Origin: DASZIT01 sp036268775
GTDB lineage: Bacteria; Actinomycetota; Acidimicrobiia; Acidimicrobiales; RAAP-2
Assembly: GCA_036268775.1 (NCBI GenBank)
Contig: DATATM010000024.1
Span: 78,689 to 142,688, forward strand
Direction: 5' to 3'
Length of the DNA stretch: 64,000 bases
A program made the position numbers and the translations under genes. Below the pieces are notes generated by a model. That model did not search any database and was not told the DNA's origin. It worked only from the letters and a program-made list of their open reading frames with translations. Positions 23,728-32,214 of this stretch are shown piece by piece. How positions within the stretch are numbered: position 1 is the first letter of the stretch; every line of letters starts with the position of its first letter.

Positions 23728-24714
23728 GTGAGCTCGGACGCCCCTGACCGGTCCCGTACCTCGGAACGGACGTCCGCCCGGCGCCGCGCCATCGAGGTCG
23801 ACCTGGTGCACCGGCCCGACTCCGACCGGACGCCGTCCACCCCGAGGGCCTCCGGCCAGAAGCCGGCCTCCAATCTCCCGGTGGTCTCCCCCCGGGGGGA
23901 GCCGACCCCTGGCCCGGTGAGCGACCCCCGGCTTTCCGACGTGGACGAGTGGGGCCGCTCCGAGCACATCCGGTCGATCACCCGACGCCTCTACGATCCC
24001 ATTTACCGGCACTGGTTCCGGGTGGAGTGGGAGGGCCTGGAGAAGATCCCGACCGAGGGCGGGGCCCTGATGGTCGCCAACCACGCCGGCGCCATCCCCT
24101 CCGATGCGCCGGCCATCATGCACGGCATCGAGACCGAGCTCGGGCGCCCGGTCTACGGGATGGCCGACTACTTCTTCCGCACCGTCCCGCTGGTGGGCAC
24201 CCTCTGGGCCCGCACCGGTGGCCTCCCCGCCCACCCGGACAACGCCTACCGGCTCCTCCACGACCAGGGTCAGCTGGCCCTGGTGTTTCCAGAGGGGACC
24301 AAGGGGCCGTCGAAGAGCTACTCCGACCGATACCGCCTCCGCCGATTCGGCCGTGGAGGCTTCGTCGAGATCGCCATGCGGGCCGGCGTCCCGGTCATCC
24401 CCATCGCAGTGGTGGGGGCGGAGGAGTCGATGCCCATCCTCTTCCGAATCAACAGCCTGGCCAAAGTCCTGAACCTCCCCTACTTCCCGGTGACCGCCAA
24501 CGACCTCGTCTTCGGCCCGATCCTCGGGAAGGTGGCCTACTTCCCGGTGAAGATGAAGTTCCGGGTGCTCGACCCCGTCACCTTCGACGTGGACCCCGGA
24601 CTCGAGCGCTACTCCAAGAGCCGGGTCATGGATGAGGCGGAGCAGATCCGGGCCAAGCTGCAGGACACCCTCCACGACATGTTGCGCGAGCGCCGCAGCG
24701 TCTGGTTCGGCTGA
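23728..24714 (+). CDS. lysophospholipid (1-acylglycerol-3-phosphate) acyltransferase family protein
   Basis: A 328-residue PlsC-type acyltransferase that would acylate lysophosphatidate or a related lysolipid at the membrane. About 75 disordered N-terminal residues precede the catalytic domain. The first motif reads NHAGAIPSD (near 117), with six residues between His and Asp where textbook PlsC has four. The glycerophosphate motif is FPEGTKG (near 187) and a later motif is VIPIAVVG. The spacing variant is shared by an actinobacterial PlsC-like subgroup, so the substrate may differ from classical PlsC. The next gene starts one base after its stop, a tight pair with the SDR. Confidence 0.85.
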   Translation: MSSDAPDRSRTSERTSARRRAIEVDLVHRPDSDRTPSTPRASGQKPASNLPVVSPRGEPTPGPVSDPRLSDVDEWGRSEHIRSITRRLYDPIYRHWFRVEWEGLEKIPTEGGALMVANHAGAIPSDAPAIMHGIETELGRPVYGMADYFFRTVPLVGTLWARTGGLPAHPDNAYRLLHDQGQLALVFPEGTKGPSKSYSDRYRLRRFGRGGFVEIAMRAGVPVIPIAVVGAEESMPILFRINSLAKVLNLPYFPVTANDLVFGPILGKVAYFPVKMKFRVLDPVTFDVDPGLERYSKSRVMDEAEQIRAKLQDTLHDMLRERRSVWFG

Positions 24715-24715
24715 C

Positions 24716-25762
24716 ATGGGGCGGCGGGTACTGGTCACCGGTCTCGACACCTTCTGGGGGGGCCGGATGGCCCAGGCGCTGGAGTCGGATCCGAGCGTGG
24801 AGATGATCCTCGGGCTCGGGACCGACGAGCCCCGGGTCCCGCTCGAACGGACCGAGTTCGTCCGGGCCGACCAGACCTACTCCATCTTGAACCGCATCGT
24901 CCGGGTCACCCAGGTGGACACCATCGTCCATACCTTCCTCAAGACCAACTCGGTCGGCATCTCCGGCCGCATGCTCAACGAGATCAACGTCATCGGAACC
25001 CTCAACCTGCTGGCGGCGGCCGGGACCCCGGGATCGTCGGTCCGGCAGGTGGTGGTCAAGTCGTCGACCCACGTCTACGGCGCGTCGGAGAAGGACCCGA
25101 TGTGGTTCAGTGAAGACACCCGCCGCAACGCCCCGATCCGCACCCGGTTGGAGAGCTCGCTGATCGACGTCGAGGCGTTGGTGCGCGACTTCATCGTGGA
25201 CAATCCCCACCTGGTGGTCTCCGTCCTGCGGTTTGCCAACGTCCTCGGCACCGACATCGTCACCCCGATCAGCATCGGCCTCCGTCGCCGGCTGTTGCCC
25301 TGCATCGCCGGGTTCGACCCGCTGGTGCAGTTCGTGGAGGAGGACGACGTGGTGCGGTCGCTGGAGTTCGTCACCCATCACCGGATCCCGGGCACCTTCA
25401 ACATCGCCGGGGCGGGCAAACTGCCGTGGAGCGAGGTGGCCTCCATCGCCGGGGCCCGGCTGTTCCCGCTGTCCCCGATCAGTACCCGGTCGTTCGCCGC
25501 CCCCTTCCGGTGGGTCGGCCTGATCCAGATGCCGGTGGAGATGGAGTCGGTGATGCGTTTCGGGCGCGGAGTGGACACCTCCCGGCTGATCGACGCGGGA
25601 TTCAACTACCGGTACACCAGCGCCGGCGCCGTCGAGAGCCTGACCCGGGCCAACAACCTGCGCCGAGCGGTGGGCGGAAGCCCGGCCACCTACCGCTACG
25701 AGAAGGATGTGGAGCAATTCTTCCGGCATTCGCCCGCGGTGGTCCGGGGGAGCGAGGGCTAG
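24716..25762 (+). CDS. extended-SDR-like NAD(P)-binding protein (epimerase/dehydratase fold)
   Basis: A 348-residue protein with a Rossmann start (RVLVTGLDTFWGGRMAQAL) and extended-SDR landmarks such as HTFLKTN, NEINVIGTLNLL and KSSTHVYGASEKD. The segment that should carry the catalytic YxxxK aligns as RLESSLIDVEALV, with Leu at both the Tyr and Lys positions. Sugar-epimerase chemistry is therefore doubtful and a binding or regulatory role is possible. The start is fixed by coupling to plsC (one base gap). Such SDR-PlsC pairs are common in actinobacterial genomes and are presumed to act in lipid metabolism. Confidence 0.8.
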   Translation: MGRRVLVTGLDTFWGGRMAQALESDPSVEMILGLGTDEPRVPLERTEFVRADQTYSILNRIVRVTQVDTIVHTFLKTNSVGISGRMLNEINVIGTLNLLAAAGTPGSSVRQVVVKSSTHVYGASEKDPMWFSEDTRRNAPIRTRLESSLIDVEALVRDFIVDNPHLVVSVLRFANVLGTDIVTPISIGLRRRLLPCIAGFDPLVQFVEEDDVVRSLEFVTHHRIPGTFNIAGAGKLPWSEVASIAGARLFPLSPISTRSFAAPFRWVGLIQMPVEMESVMRFGRGVDTSRLIDAGFNYRYTSAGAVESLTRANNLRRAVGGSPATYRYEKDVEQFFRHSPAVVRGSEG

Positions 25763-25798
25763 CGGCAGTCGCCGTCAGCCCCGATCAGGCGGCCGCGG

Positions 25799-26620
25799 TC
25801 AGAGCTGGCGGCCGAGGGCGATCCGGAACCAGGTGGTCCCGATCACCCGGGCGTACTGGAAGCCGAACAACAGGTTGCCGCCCTTCTTGGACTCCCCGGA
25901 GGCCCGCGGGTGCCAGATGGTCGGGCGTTCGGCGATTCGCCATCCGCGATGGGCCGAGGTGATCACCACTTCGGCCGTCTGGTACTGGTCCTGGCGGAGG
26001 TAGGGGATGATGTCGCGCAGCACCTCGCCGCGGAAGGCCCGGAACCCGTTGGAGGTGTCGGTCAGGCCCTGGCTGGTGATGGCGTTGAGGATCCGGGCAT
26101 AGAGCTTGACGCCGGCTTGGCGGAACCGGTCGGTGGTGTGGTCGATCCCCAACCGCCGGGAGGCGATGACGAAGTCAGCCTCGTCGGCGACCAGCGGCTC
26201 GACCAGCGTGTGCAACTCCGCCGGGTCGTTCTGTCCATCGGCGTCGAGGGTGACCACGAAGCGGGCACCGTGGTCCAGCGCCAGCTGGTAGCCGAGCCGG
26301 AGGGCGGCGCCCTGCCCGAGGTTGACCGGCAGCACGCAGGTGAACACCCCGGATTCCATCGCCACCCCCCGAGTGCCGTCGGTTCCGCCGTCCACCACCA
26401 CCAGGGTCGAGACCTCCAGGTCGCCGGCGAGGGTCGGCATCCGCTTCAGGACGTCGCCGAGATTCGCCTCTTCTTCGTAGGCGGCAATCAGGGCCACCAC
26501 CGGACCGAACCGGGCGTTCGGGTACCGCCCCTCGAAGTCGGAACGGGCCGTGTCCAGGGCCAATCGCCGCAACTCGGATCGCCGTCGGTCGCTGGCGCTC
26601 CCCCGGGCAACGGGGGTCAT
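25799..26620 (-). CDS. family 2 glycosyltransferase (DPM1/polyprenyl-phosphate transferase-like)
   Basis: The 273-residue product is a GT-A fold. The nucleotide-sugar strand is VVALIAAYEEEANLGDVL, the metal site is LDADGQNDP (near 146), and SNGFRAF marks the acceptor side. There is no C-terminal membrane domain, so it is a soluble or peripheral enzyme. The closest architecture is dolichol- or polyprenyl-phosphate sugar transferases. ATG at 26620 (or the adjoining TTG at 26623) begins about ten bases after the stop of the sulfoquinovose synthase, so both form one operon. It may use the sulfosugar nucleotide or a common sugar; sequence does not decide. Confidence 0.87.
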   Translation of the reverse strand: MTPVARGSASDRRRSELRRLALDTARSDFEGRYPNARFGPVVALIAAYEEEANLGDVLKRMPTLAGDLEVSTLVVVDGGTDGTRGVAMESGVFTCVLPVNLGQGAALRLGYQLALDHGARFVVTLDADGQNDPAELHTLVEPLVADEADFVIASRRLGIDHTTDRFRQAGVKLYARILNAITSQGLTDTSNGFRAFRGEVLRDIIPYLRQDQYQTAEVVITSAHRGWRIAERPTIWHPRASGESKKGGNLLFGFQYARVIGTTWFRIALGRQL

Positions 26621-26629
26621 CAAATGGTT

Positions 26630-27865
26630 CTAGTCCTCGACTGTCGCGCCGACAGACGAAGGTGCCTCGCCCGGGAGATTGACGGTGACCTCGAAGTTGC
26701 CGTCCGTCGAAAGATGACTGTTGGTGCTTCTCCACTCGACTCGGGAGCCGATCACGCTCGGATCGACGTTGCCCTTGTGACGGTCGGCGACGTCGAGCAT
26801 GTTCCGGATCACCGACGGTTCCAGCAGATGGGGAACCAGCCCGAGGTCCAGCAGCTTGGTGTGGGCAGCCCGGTAGTAGTGCTCCTCTTGCTCCACCCGG
26901 GGGTCCGACGCGTGGTTGATCGTTGCCTTGCCCGAATATTCACCGGCGACCAGCGCCGCCATCTCGCTGACCGAGAAGGACTCGGTGAATTGGTTGAACA
27001 CCCGGTATTCACCCGACTCCGCCGGATGGTCGAGGGCCAGTTCGACGCAGGCCAGGGTGTCGATGATGTTGAGCACCCCCCGGGTCTGGCCGCCGCTGCC
27101 GTAGACAGTCAGAGGGTGGCCGGTCACCGCTTGTACGCAGAACCGGTTGAGCACAGTCCCGAACACCCCGTCGTAGTCGAACCGGGTGGCGAGATCGGGA
27201 TGGAGGCCAGTCTCTTCGGTCTGATGGCCGTAGACGATCCCTTGGTTCAGATCGGTGGCGCTGACTCCCCAGGTCCGACAGGCGAACATGATGTTGTGGC
27301 TGTCGTGGACCTTGGACAGGTGGTAGAAGGAGCCCGGTTGTTTCGGGTAGGGCAGGGTGTCGGTCCGCCCGCGGTGGGTGATCTCGATGAATCCCTCTTC
27401 GATGTCGATGTTGGGCGTCCCGTACTCCCCCATCGTCCCCAACTTGACCAGGTGGATGTTCCGGTCCTGTTCGGCGATGGCGTAGAGCAGGTTGAGCGTC
27501 CCGACCACGTTGTTCACCTGGGTGTAGACGGCGTGGCTGCGATCGATCATCGAATAGGGGGCCGACCGCTGCTCGGCGAAGTGCACCACCGCATCCGGCC
27601 GGAACGACCCGAGCGTCTGCGATGCGAACGTCGGGTCGGTGAGGTCGCCGATGTAGGTGTCGATCGCCAATCCGGAAATGTCCTGCCAACGGCGAACCCG
27701 TTGGTCGAGGTCGGCGATCGGGACCAGGCTGCCCACCCCCAGCTCGATGTCGTAGCGACGCCGGGCAAAGTTGTCCACGATGCCCACCTGATGACCCCGT
27801 CGGGACAGATAGAGGGCCGTCGGCCAACCGAGGTATCCGTCACCTCCTAGAACCAGCACCTTCAC
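26630..27865 (-). CDS. sqdB: UDP-sulfoquinovose synthase
   Basis: This is the NAD-dependent enzyme that converts UDP-glucose and sulfite into UDP-sulfoquinovose, the sulfonated sugar donor. The 411 residues carry the diagnostic stretches of the SqdB/SQD1 family: GGDGYLGWPTALYLSRRGH, VDNFARRRYD, RSAPYSMIDR, VKLGTMGEYGTPNIDIEEG (catalytic Thr) and SFYHLSKVHDSHN (Tyr and Lys, near 182). It is an extended SDR but far more specific than a generic epimerase. The ATG follows GAGGAG. It is first in an operon with a GT2. The usual sulfolipid synthase partner (sqdX/sqdD) is not evident nearby, so the acceptor could be a lipid or a surface glycan. Confidence 0.92.
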   Translation of the reverse strand: MKVLVLGGDGYLGWPTALYLSRRGHQVGIVDNFARRRYDIELGVGSLVPIADLDQRVRRWQDISGLAIDTYIGDLTDPTFASQTLGSFRPDAVVHFAEQRSAPYSMIDRSHAVYTQVNNVVGTLNLLYAIAEQDRNIHLVKLGTMGEYGTPNIDIEEGFIEITHRGRTDTLPYPKQPGSFYHLSKVHDSHNIMFACRTWGVSATDLNQGIVYGHQTEETGLHPDLATRFDYDGVFGTVLNRFCVQAVTGHPLTVYGSGGQTRGVLNIIDTLACVELALDHPAESGEYRVFNQFTESFSVSEMAALVAGEYSGKATINHASDPRVEQEEHYYRAAHTKLLDLGLVPHLLEPSVIRNMLDVADRHKGNVDPSVIGSRVEWRSTNSHLSTDGNFEVTVNLPGEAPSSVGATVED

Positions 27866-28061
27866 GCGTTAATTCTCCTCAGCGACTCGTTTTGACCGCA
27901 CCCGCGGGCTCCCACCGATCCGGCGAGTGTAACAAATGGATTTTGAAGTCCTTGAGTATGGTTCCCGCTCGTTGGAATTCTGAACATGTATCTCGGCAGG
28001 TATAGGCGTCGTTGTCGCCATTCTGGGCGGTTGCCCCGACATTCTCAGCGTTTTCCCAGGT

Positions 28062-30416
28062 TCATCCGACCCCCACCGGGTCGGAAATTCGCTCCGCCAG
28101 GTACGGCTCTTCACCCTCTCCGTCCCCGCCACCCTCTCCGTCCCATCCGTCCCCACCGCTTTCGCCCCCCGGGAACCGGCTCAACGGCGAGGGGAAGCTG
28201 CCAACGATCAATCGGAGCCAGAGGGCGAAGGCCAACACGATCACGATGAACGCCACCGAGATGGTCACCGTGCCGAACGGAGGATGCCAGGCGCCTCCGA
28301 AGGGGATGAACGTTCCTTTCAGACCGACGGTGTACCGGCGGAGCGCCTGGAAGAAGATGGCGAACTCGGCGATGACCAGGATCACCGGAATGACGGTGGC
28401 CACCCGGCGGTGCACCCGGTCGGTGAGATAGCCGTTGACCACCGCCCCGGCGGCTACCAGCGGTATGCCCGCCGCCAGCGGCAACCCGTAGCGTCCCTGC
28501 CACACGTACCCGAGGGTGCTGGCGTTGGTGGCTTCGAAGACGATGGGGATCACCACGGTCAGCACCACCAGGCTGACCAGCACCACTACATAGGGTCTCC
28601 GGCCCATGAACAGTCCGAGCCCCAACAGCATGAAGACGATGGCGATCCATCCGTAGTACGTCACCGCCGGGATGGGCACGTCGAGCCAGCCGACCACCCC
28701 GATCATCTCGCGGACGAATCCATCGGAGAAGCCGACGCTGGTGGCGATGAGTTCGGAAACGCCCACATGCTTGGGGGGCGCATGGTTGGTGGGCAGCAGC
28801 GCCAGCGGGTCGTAGCGGACCAACCACCAAGCGGTGAAGGCGCAACTGAGGGCCAGCACTCCCGCCCATATCCGCGCCACTCGATCCCGGGACAGTTCGA
28901 CCAGCTGCCTCCGGCCGGCCAGGATCACCAGCGACACCGCGATCAGAAAGAGCCAGAGTGGCGACAGCCCGCGCACTTGGACGAGTACGGCGGCGGAGAT
29001 GCCCACCCGGGCCAACAGCCTCCGGTCGGCGACCACCGACTGTTCGGCCAACAACGCGATGCCCGAGGCCCACAGGCAGATGGCCGAGCTCGCCTCCAAT
29101 CCGTTGGGATTGATGGTCCCCGCCATGAACACCGCCATCGGGGTCATCGCCCCCGCCACCCCCCAGACCAGCAACCGGCGTTTCTTGCAGGCCGCCGCCG
29201 ATTCCAGCGCCGAAGCCAAGAACAGCGCCGACAGCAAACCGCTCACCAACCGCATCAACCAGATCCCGGTGTTCGACGGGAAGAGCAGGCTGGGCAGCCC
29301 GACGATGGCGTAGTACAAGGGCTCGTACCGGCCGGCGGTAGTGGCGATGTTGACTTCACGGGTCGATGCCCCCGGCGTCGGCGCACAGGAGGCCGGCACG
29401 TTGGGGTGAGTGGCGTAGCAGCCGGGGATGGCCCCGAGTCCGGCGATGTTCTCCGGTACCCGCACGGTGATCTCCGACGACGGCCCCCGTTTGGTGGCAT
29501 GGGCAGGGGTCCCGAAGAACTCGCCCCGCACCACCGCCGCCGCCTTGATGGCGTGGGCCGGCTCGTCGGGCGAGGCCATCAACGGGGTGGCCAGGCTCCA
29601 GGCCTCGATCAACAGGAACAAGAGGGCGAAACTGGTGCCCCACCGCAGCGCCCGGCGGGGTCGAGGAGCCGGGGTGCTGAGGGCGGCCCCCAGCACCGGC
29701 TGATAGATGTCCTGGCCACCATCGAACTCCCGGACCCGGTCGGTCTCCCCGCCCGGGTCGGACTCCCGGCTCCGGAAGAAGGCGGCACCCGGCCTCGGGG
29801 CCCGGGACCAGAACCCGGGCCGATCCGGGCCGAAAGCCGGCTCGAGGTCCGGAACCGCCTCGGTCTCCTCCGGGGCGGCGGTCGGCTCCGCCGGGAGGAC
29901 CGCGGAGGTCACGATCTCGAAGAAGTCATCGGGCAGCACGGTGTCCATCGCCGCCGATACCGGCTCGGGGAGGGATTCCTGGAGGTCGCCCTCCAGGATG
30001 TCGGGGCCGACCAGGAGTTCCGGCTCCTCCAGCGGCGTCTCTGACACCTCGTCCGCCGGCATCGCCGAGCCGTCCGGAGGCCGGGGCGGGGTGGTGGCGA
30101 GGATCCCCACTTCCTGGGCCAACTTGGTGTTCTTCTCGTTCAGCCGGGCCTGGCCGATGGACAATTGGAAGGCGAAGGCGAAGAGAAACAGCACCGCGAT
30201 GAGCAGGATGAGATCCGGCGGGTAGGCGATCCCGACGAACCGGGCGGCTCGGTCGAGCAGATGGAAGGGGAGGGTGGCGCTGAGGAACACCATGACCAGG
30301 CTGACCCCCAGCCACAACATGCCGGTGTGCTCACTGAGGCGGTGCTGGCGGATGGCCCGGAGCGAGAGGGCCAGGAATCCGATGCTCACGACGAGCGACA
30401 AGGCAAAGAGCCTCAT
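28062..30416 (-). CDS. DUF2304-DUF2142 fusion, multi-spanning membrane protein
   Basis: The 784-residue product joins two families that are normally separate. Residues 1 to about 105 form a DUF2304 module: three membrane helices and LSATLPFHLLDRAARFVGI, ending in a coiled stretch. Then comes an acidic, Pro-rich linker of about 150 residues. The rest, about 265-750, is a DUF2142 membrane domain (MASPDEPAHAIKAAAVVRGEF, RYEPLYYAIVGLPSLLF), an integral fold that resembles lipid-linked sugar GT-C enzymes. The ATG at 30416 overlaps the stop of the upstream GT2 as ATGA, so the frame before it is not used. It probably works with that GT2 at the membrane. Confidence 0.85.
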   Translation of the reverse strand: MRLFALSLVVSIGFLALSLRAIRQHRLSEHTGMLWLGVSLVMVFLSATLPFHLLDRAARFVGIAYPPDLILLIAVLFLFAFAFQLSIGQARLNEKNTKLAQEVGILATTPPRPPDGSAMPADEVSETPLEEPELLVGPDILEGDLQESLPEPVSAAMDTVLPDDFFEIVTSAVLPAEPTAAPEETEAVPDLEPAFGPDRPGFWSRAPRPGAAFFRSRESDPGGETDRVREFDGGQDIYQPVLGAALSTPAPRPRRALRWGTSFALLFLLIEAWSLATPLMASPDEPAHAIKAAAVVRGEFFGTPAHATKRGPSSEITVRVPENIAGLGAIPGCYATHPNVPASCAPTPGASTREVNIATTAGRYEPLYYAIVGLPSLLFPSNTGIWLMRLVSGLLSALFLASALESAAACKKRRLLVWGVAGAMTPMAVFMAGTINPNGLEASSAICLWASGIALLAEQSVVADRRLLARVGISAAVLVQVRGLSPLWLFLIAVSLVILAGRRQLVELSRDRVARIWAGVLALSCAFTAWWLVRYDPLALLPTNHAPPKHVGVSELIATSVGFSDGFVREMIGVVGWLDVPIPAVTYYGWIAIVFMLLGLGLFMGRRPYVVVLVSLVVLTVVIPIVFEATNASTLGYVWQGRYGLPLAAGIPLVAAGAVVNGYLTDRVHRRVATVIPVILVIAEFAIFFQALRRYTVGLKGTFIPFGGAWHPPFGTVTISVAFIVIVLAFALWLRLIVGSFPSPLSRFPGGESGGDGWDGEGGGDGEGEEPYLAERISDPVGVG

Positions 30417-31156
30417 GCCACGCTCCGGCGTTGGGCGCCATCGACCAACAGATCGACGACCACCCGCATCATGTAATAGGCGGAGCCGAATCCGGCGATG
30501 CTCGACCTCCCGTGTCGGCGCGGCTCCATCTGGACGGGGACTTCCTGGACGGTCAACCCCGAGTGGCAGGCGAGCACGATGGTGCCCACTTCGGGAAAGT
30601 CGGTTGGATAGCTGGCGGCGAACAACTCGATGCCCCGGCGCCCGACCGCCCGGAAGCCGGAAGTGGTGTCGGTGAACGACCCACCCGTCTTCCAGCGCAC
30701 CAGCAGGGCGAGCACCCGCATCCCGAACCGCCGCCCGGACGGAGACTCGAAGGCTCCCCGGCCGAGCCATCTCGATCCCACCGTCACGTCGGCGGTGCCG
30801 TCGAACAGCGGCGCCAGCAGACGGGGGGCCTCGGCCGGATCGTGCTGCCCATCGCCGTCGATCTGCATGGCGAATTCGAATCCGTGCCGCAGCGCGTACT
30901 GGTACCCGGTCTGGACGGCCCCGCCGATGCCCAGGTTGATGGGGAGGGTCACCACCGCGGCGCCGGCCAGGTAAGCCTGGATGGCGGTGTCATCGGTGGA
31001 ACCGTCATTGATGACCACCACGTGGGCGGCCGGCAGCGACGCCGAGATCATCCTCACCACGTCGAACACCGATCGTCCTTCGTTGAAAGCCGGGACCACG
31101 ACACAGAGGCGGCGCTCCTGGCTGTCGCGGAGGGCATCACTCCTTACGGCATTCAT
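30413..31156 (-). CDS. family 2 glycosyltransferase (polyprenyl-phosphate sugar transferase-like)
   Basis: The product has 247 residues with the first strand LCVVVPAFNEGRSVFDVV. The diphosphate loop is INDGSTDDT, the metal site is MQIDGDGQHDPAE, and TTSGFRAVGRRG and PRRHGRSSI mark the acceptor region. GT2s of this kind next to a DUF2304 protein are a recurrent pair in bacterial glycan clusters, usually making a polyprenyl-phosphate sugar. Here the DUF2304 part is fused to DUF2142 and coupled by a four-base overlap. ATG at 31156 is chosen because upstream sequence in the long frame lacks domain character. The ribosome site is weak. Confidence 0.88.
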   Translation of the reverse strand: MNAVRSDALRDSQERRLCVVVPAFNEGRSVFDVVRMISASLPAAHVVVINDGSTDDTAIQAYLAGAAVVTLPINLGIGGAVQTGYQYALRHGFEFAMQIDGDGQHDPAEAPRLLAPLFDGTADVTVGSRWLGRGAFESPSGRRFGMRVLALLVRWKTGGSFTDTTSGFRAVGRRGIELFAASYPTDFPEVGTIVLACHSGLTVQEVPVQMEPRRHGRSSIAGFGSAYYMMRVVVDLLVDGAQRRSVA

Positions 31157-31373
31157 CGCCACCAAGCCATGGAGGTGCACCGATCCCGTGCCGATCCGGT
31201 CGGGGGGATGGGACAGGACCCGAGACGGTCGGCACCAACTCCCCCCTCCCGTGGCAACCGCATTGGGCGAGACTAGCCTTCCGGCCAATTGATAACGCGT
31301 TTCCCCGGTTCCCCCACCCGCGGTGGGCGGGACGACCCGGATCGGCCTCCCGAGAGGGAATTCTCGGCTCTGA

Positions 31374-32018
31374 TCAGGACCGTTTGAGCCAGGTGGTGAG
31401 GAACTCGTTTCGACGCTCCGCCCACTCCTCGGCGGTGATGGCATAGCGGATGTGGTCCTCCCACTCCCCGTTGATCTCCAAGAAGCCGATGGCCACCCCT
31501 TCGACCCGCAGCCCCAGCTTTTCGACCACCCGTCGGCTCGATCGGTTGCGGGGGATGATCGCCACTTCGATCCGGTGGAGGCCGAGGGACTCGAAGGCGT
31601 ACTGGAGGGCGATGACCACGGCCTCGGGGATCAGCCCCATCCCGGCCAGATCCTGGTCGATCCAGTACCCCACCGAACCGTTCTGGAACGGGCCCCGCTG
31701 GATGGAGGAGAGGGTGATCTCTCCGGCGAACCGGCCCTCCACGAAGATCCCGAAGCCGTAGCCGGTCCCGAGCTGACGCTCCCGCTCCCGCATCAGGCAC
31801 CGGCTGGCGAAGCTGGCCGCATCCTCGGGGGCCAGCGGCGCCCCCTTGGGCCTCGGCTCCCAGGGGACCAGCCAATCCCGGCACCGGTCCCGCACCTCGT
31901 ACCAGGCCGGGTAGTCCTTCTCGACCAGGGTGGCCAGCCGGACCCTCCAGCCCGGCAGCTCGAGCGATCGCACCGGTTGGGCGGAGGCGCGCGGACTCAT
32001 CGACCGGCCGTCCCGCAT
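31374..32018 (-). CDS. GNAT N-acetyltransferase of the RimJ/RimL type
   Basis: A 214-residue acetyl-CoA-dependent transferase, possibly of ribosomal protein N-termini or of an amino sugar. GNAT features are the first strands (WRVRLATLVEKDYPAWYEV), the acetyl-CoA loop with WIDQDLAGMGLIPEA, and HRIEVAIIPRNRSSRRVVEKLG, the family C-terminal signature. There is an alternative ATG at 32000. It sits inside the glycan region but is transcribed alone. The RimJ label reflects fold similarity, not proven substrate. Confidence 0.85.
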   Translation of the reverse strand: MRDGRSMSPRASAQPVRSLELPGWRVRLATLVEKDYPAWYEVRDRCRDWLVPWEPRPKGAPLAPEDAASFASRCLMRERERQLGTGYGFGIFVEGRFAGEITLSSIQRGPFQNGSVGYWIDQDLAGMGLIPEAVVIALQYAFESLGLHRIEVAIIPRNRSSRRVVEKLGLRVEGVAIGFLEINGEWEDHIRYAITAEEWAERRNEFLTTWLKRS

Positions 32019-32214
32019 CCGGCCCGCCGCCCAGACTTGCGAAGGTGCACCACCGTCATCGCCGTCTCCGCCAAAATGGGCACGACGATTCGGGGACGCG
32101 TCTGACCGTGTTCGAACAACACCACCGGCGCATCGTAGGCCGATACGCTGTGCCCCACGCCAAACCCGGTAGCGGCAATCACTGCCCGGGGGTCACCGGA
32201 GACGATCACACGGG

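Noticed and set aside
24632..24715. 28-residue N-terminal extension of the SDR frame into plsC
   Set aside because: It overlaps plsC and lacks the Rossmann beginning. The ATG at 24716 follows the plsC stop by one base and starts the fold directly.
25910..27850. 646-residue plus-strand frame opposite the GT2 and sqdB
   Set aside because: It crosses two genes with strong family signatures on the minus strand and has shadow composition (Val/Gly/His-rich).
28062..28200. Short GGNGGNGG-like repeats, considered as possible CRISPR or phase-variable repeats
   Set aside because: They encode the Gly/Asp/Glu tail of the membrane protein, are irregular and have no spacers.
30417..30770. 118-residue N-terminal extension of the DUF2304-DUF2142 frame
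   Set aside because: It overlaps the GT2 gene in another frame and is Arg-rich without hydrophobic pattern. The ATG at 30416 overlaps the GT2 stop as expected for coupled genes.
31997..32209. 70-residue minus-strand frame before the acetyltransferase gene
   Set aside because: No ribosome site, no domain, partial overlap with the acetyltransferase and shadow-like composition. A real small protein is not excluded but is not supported.
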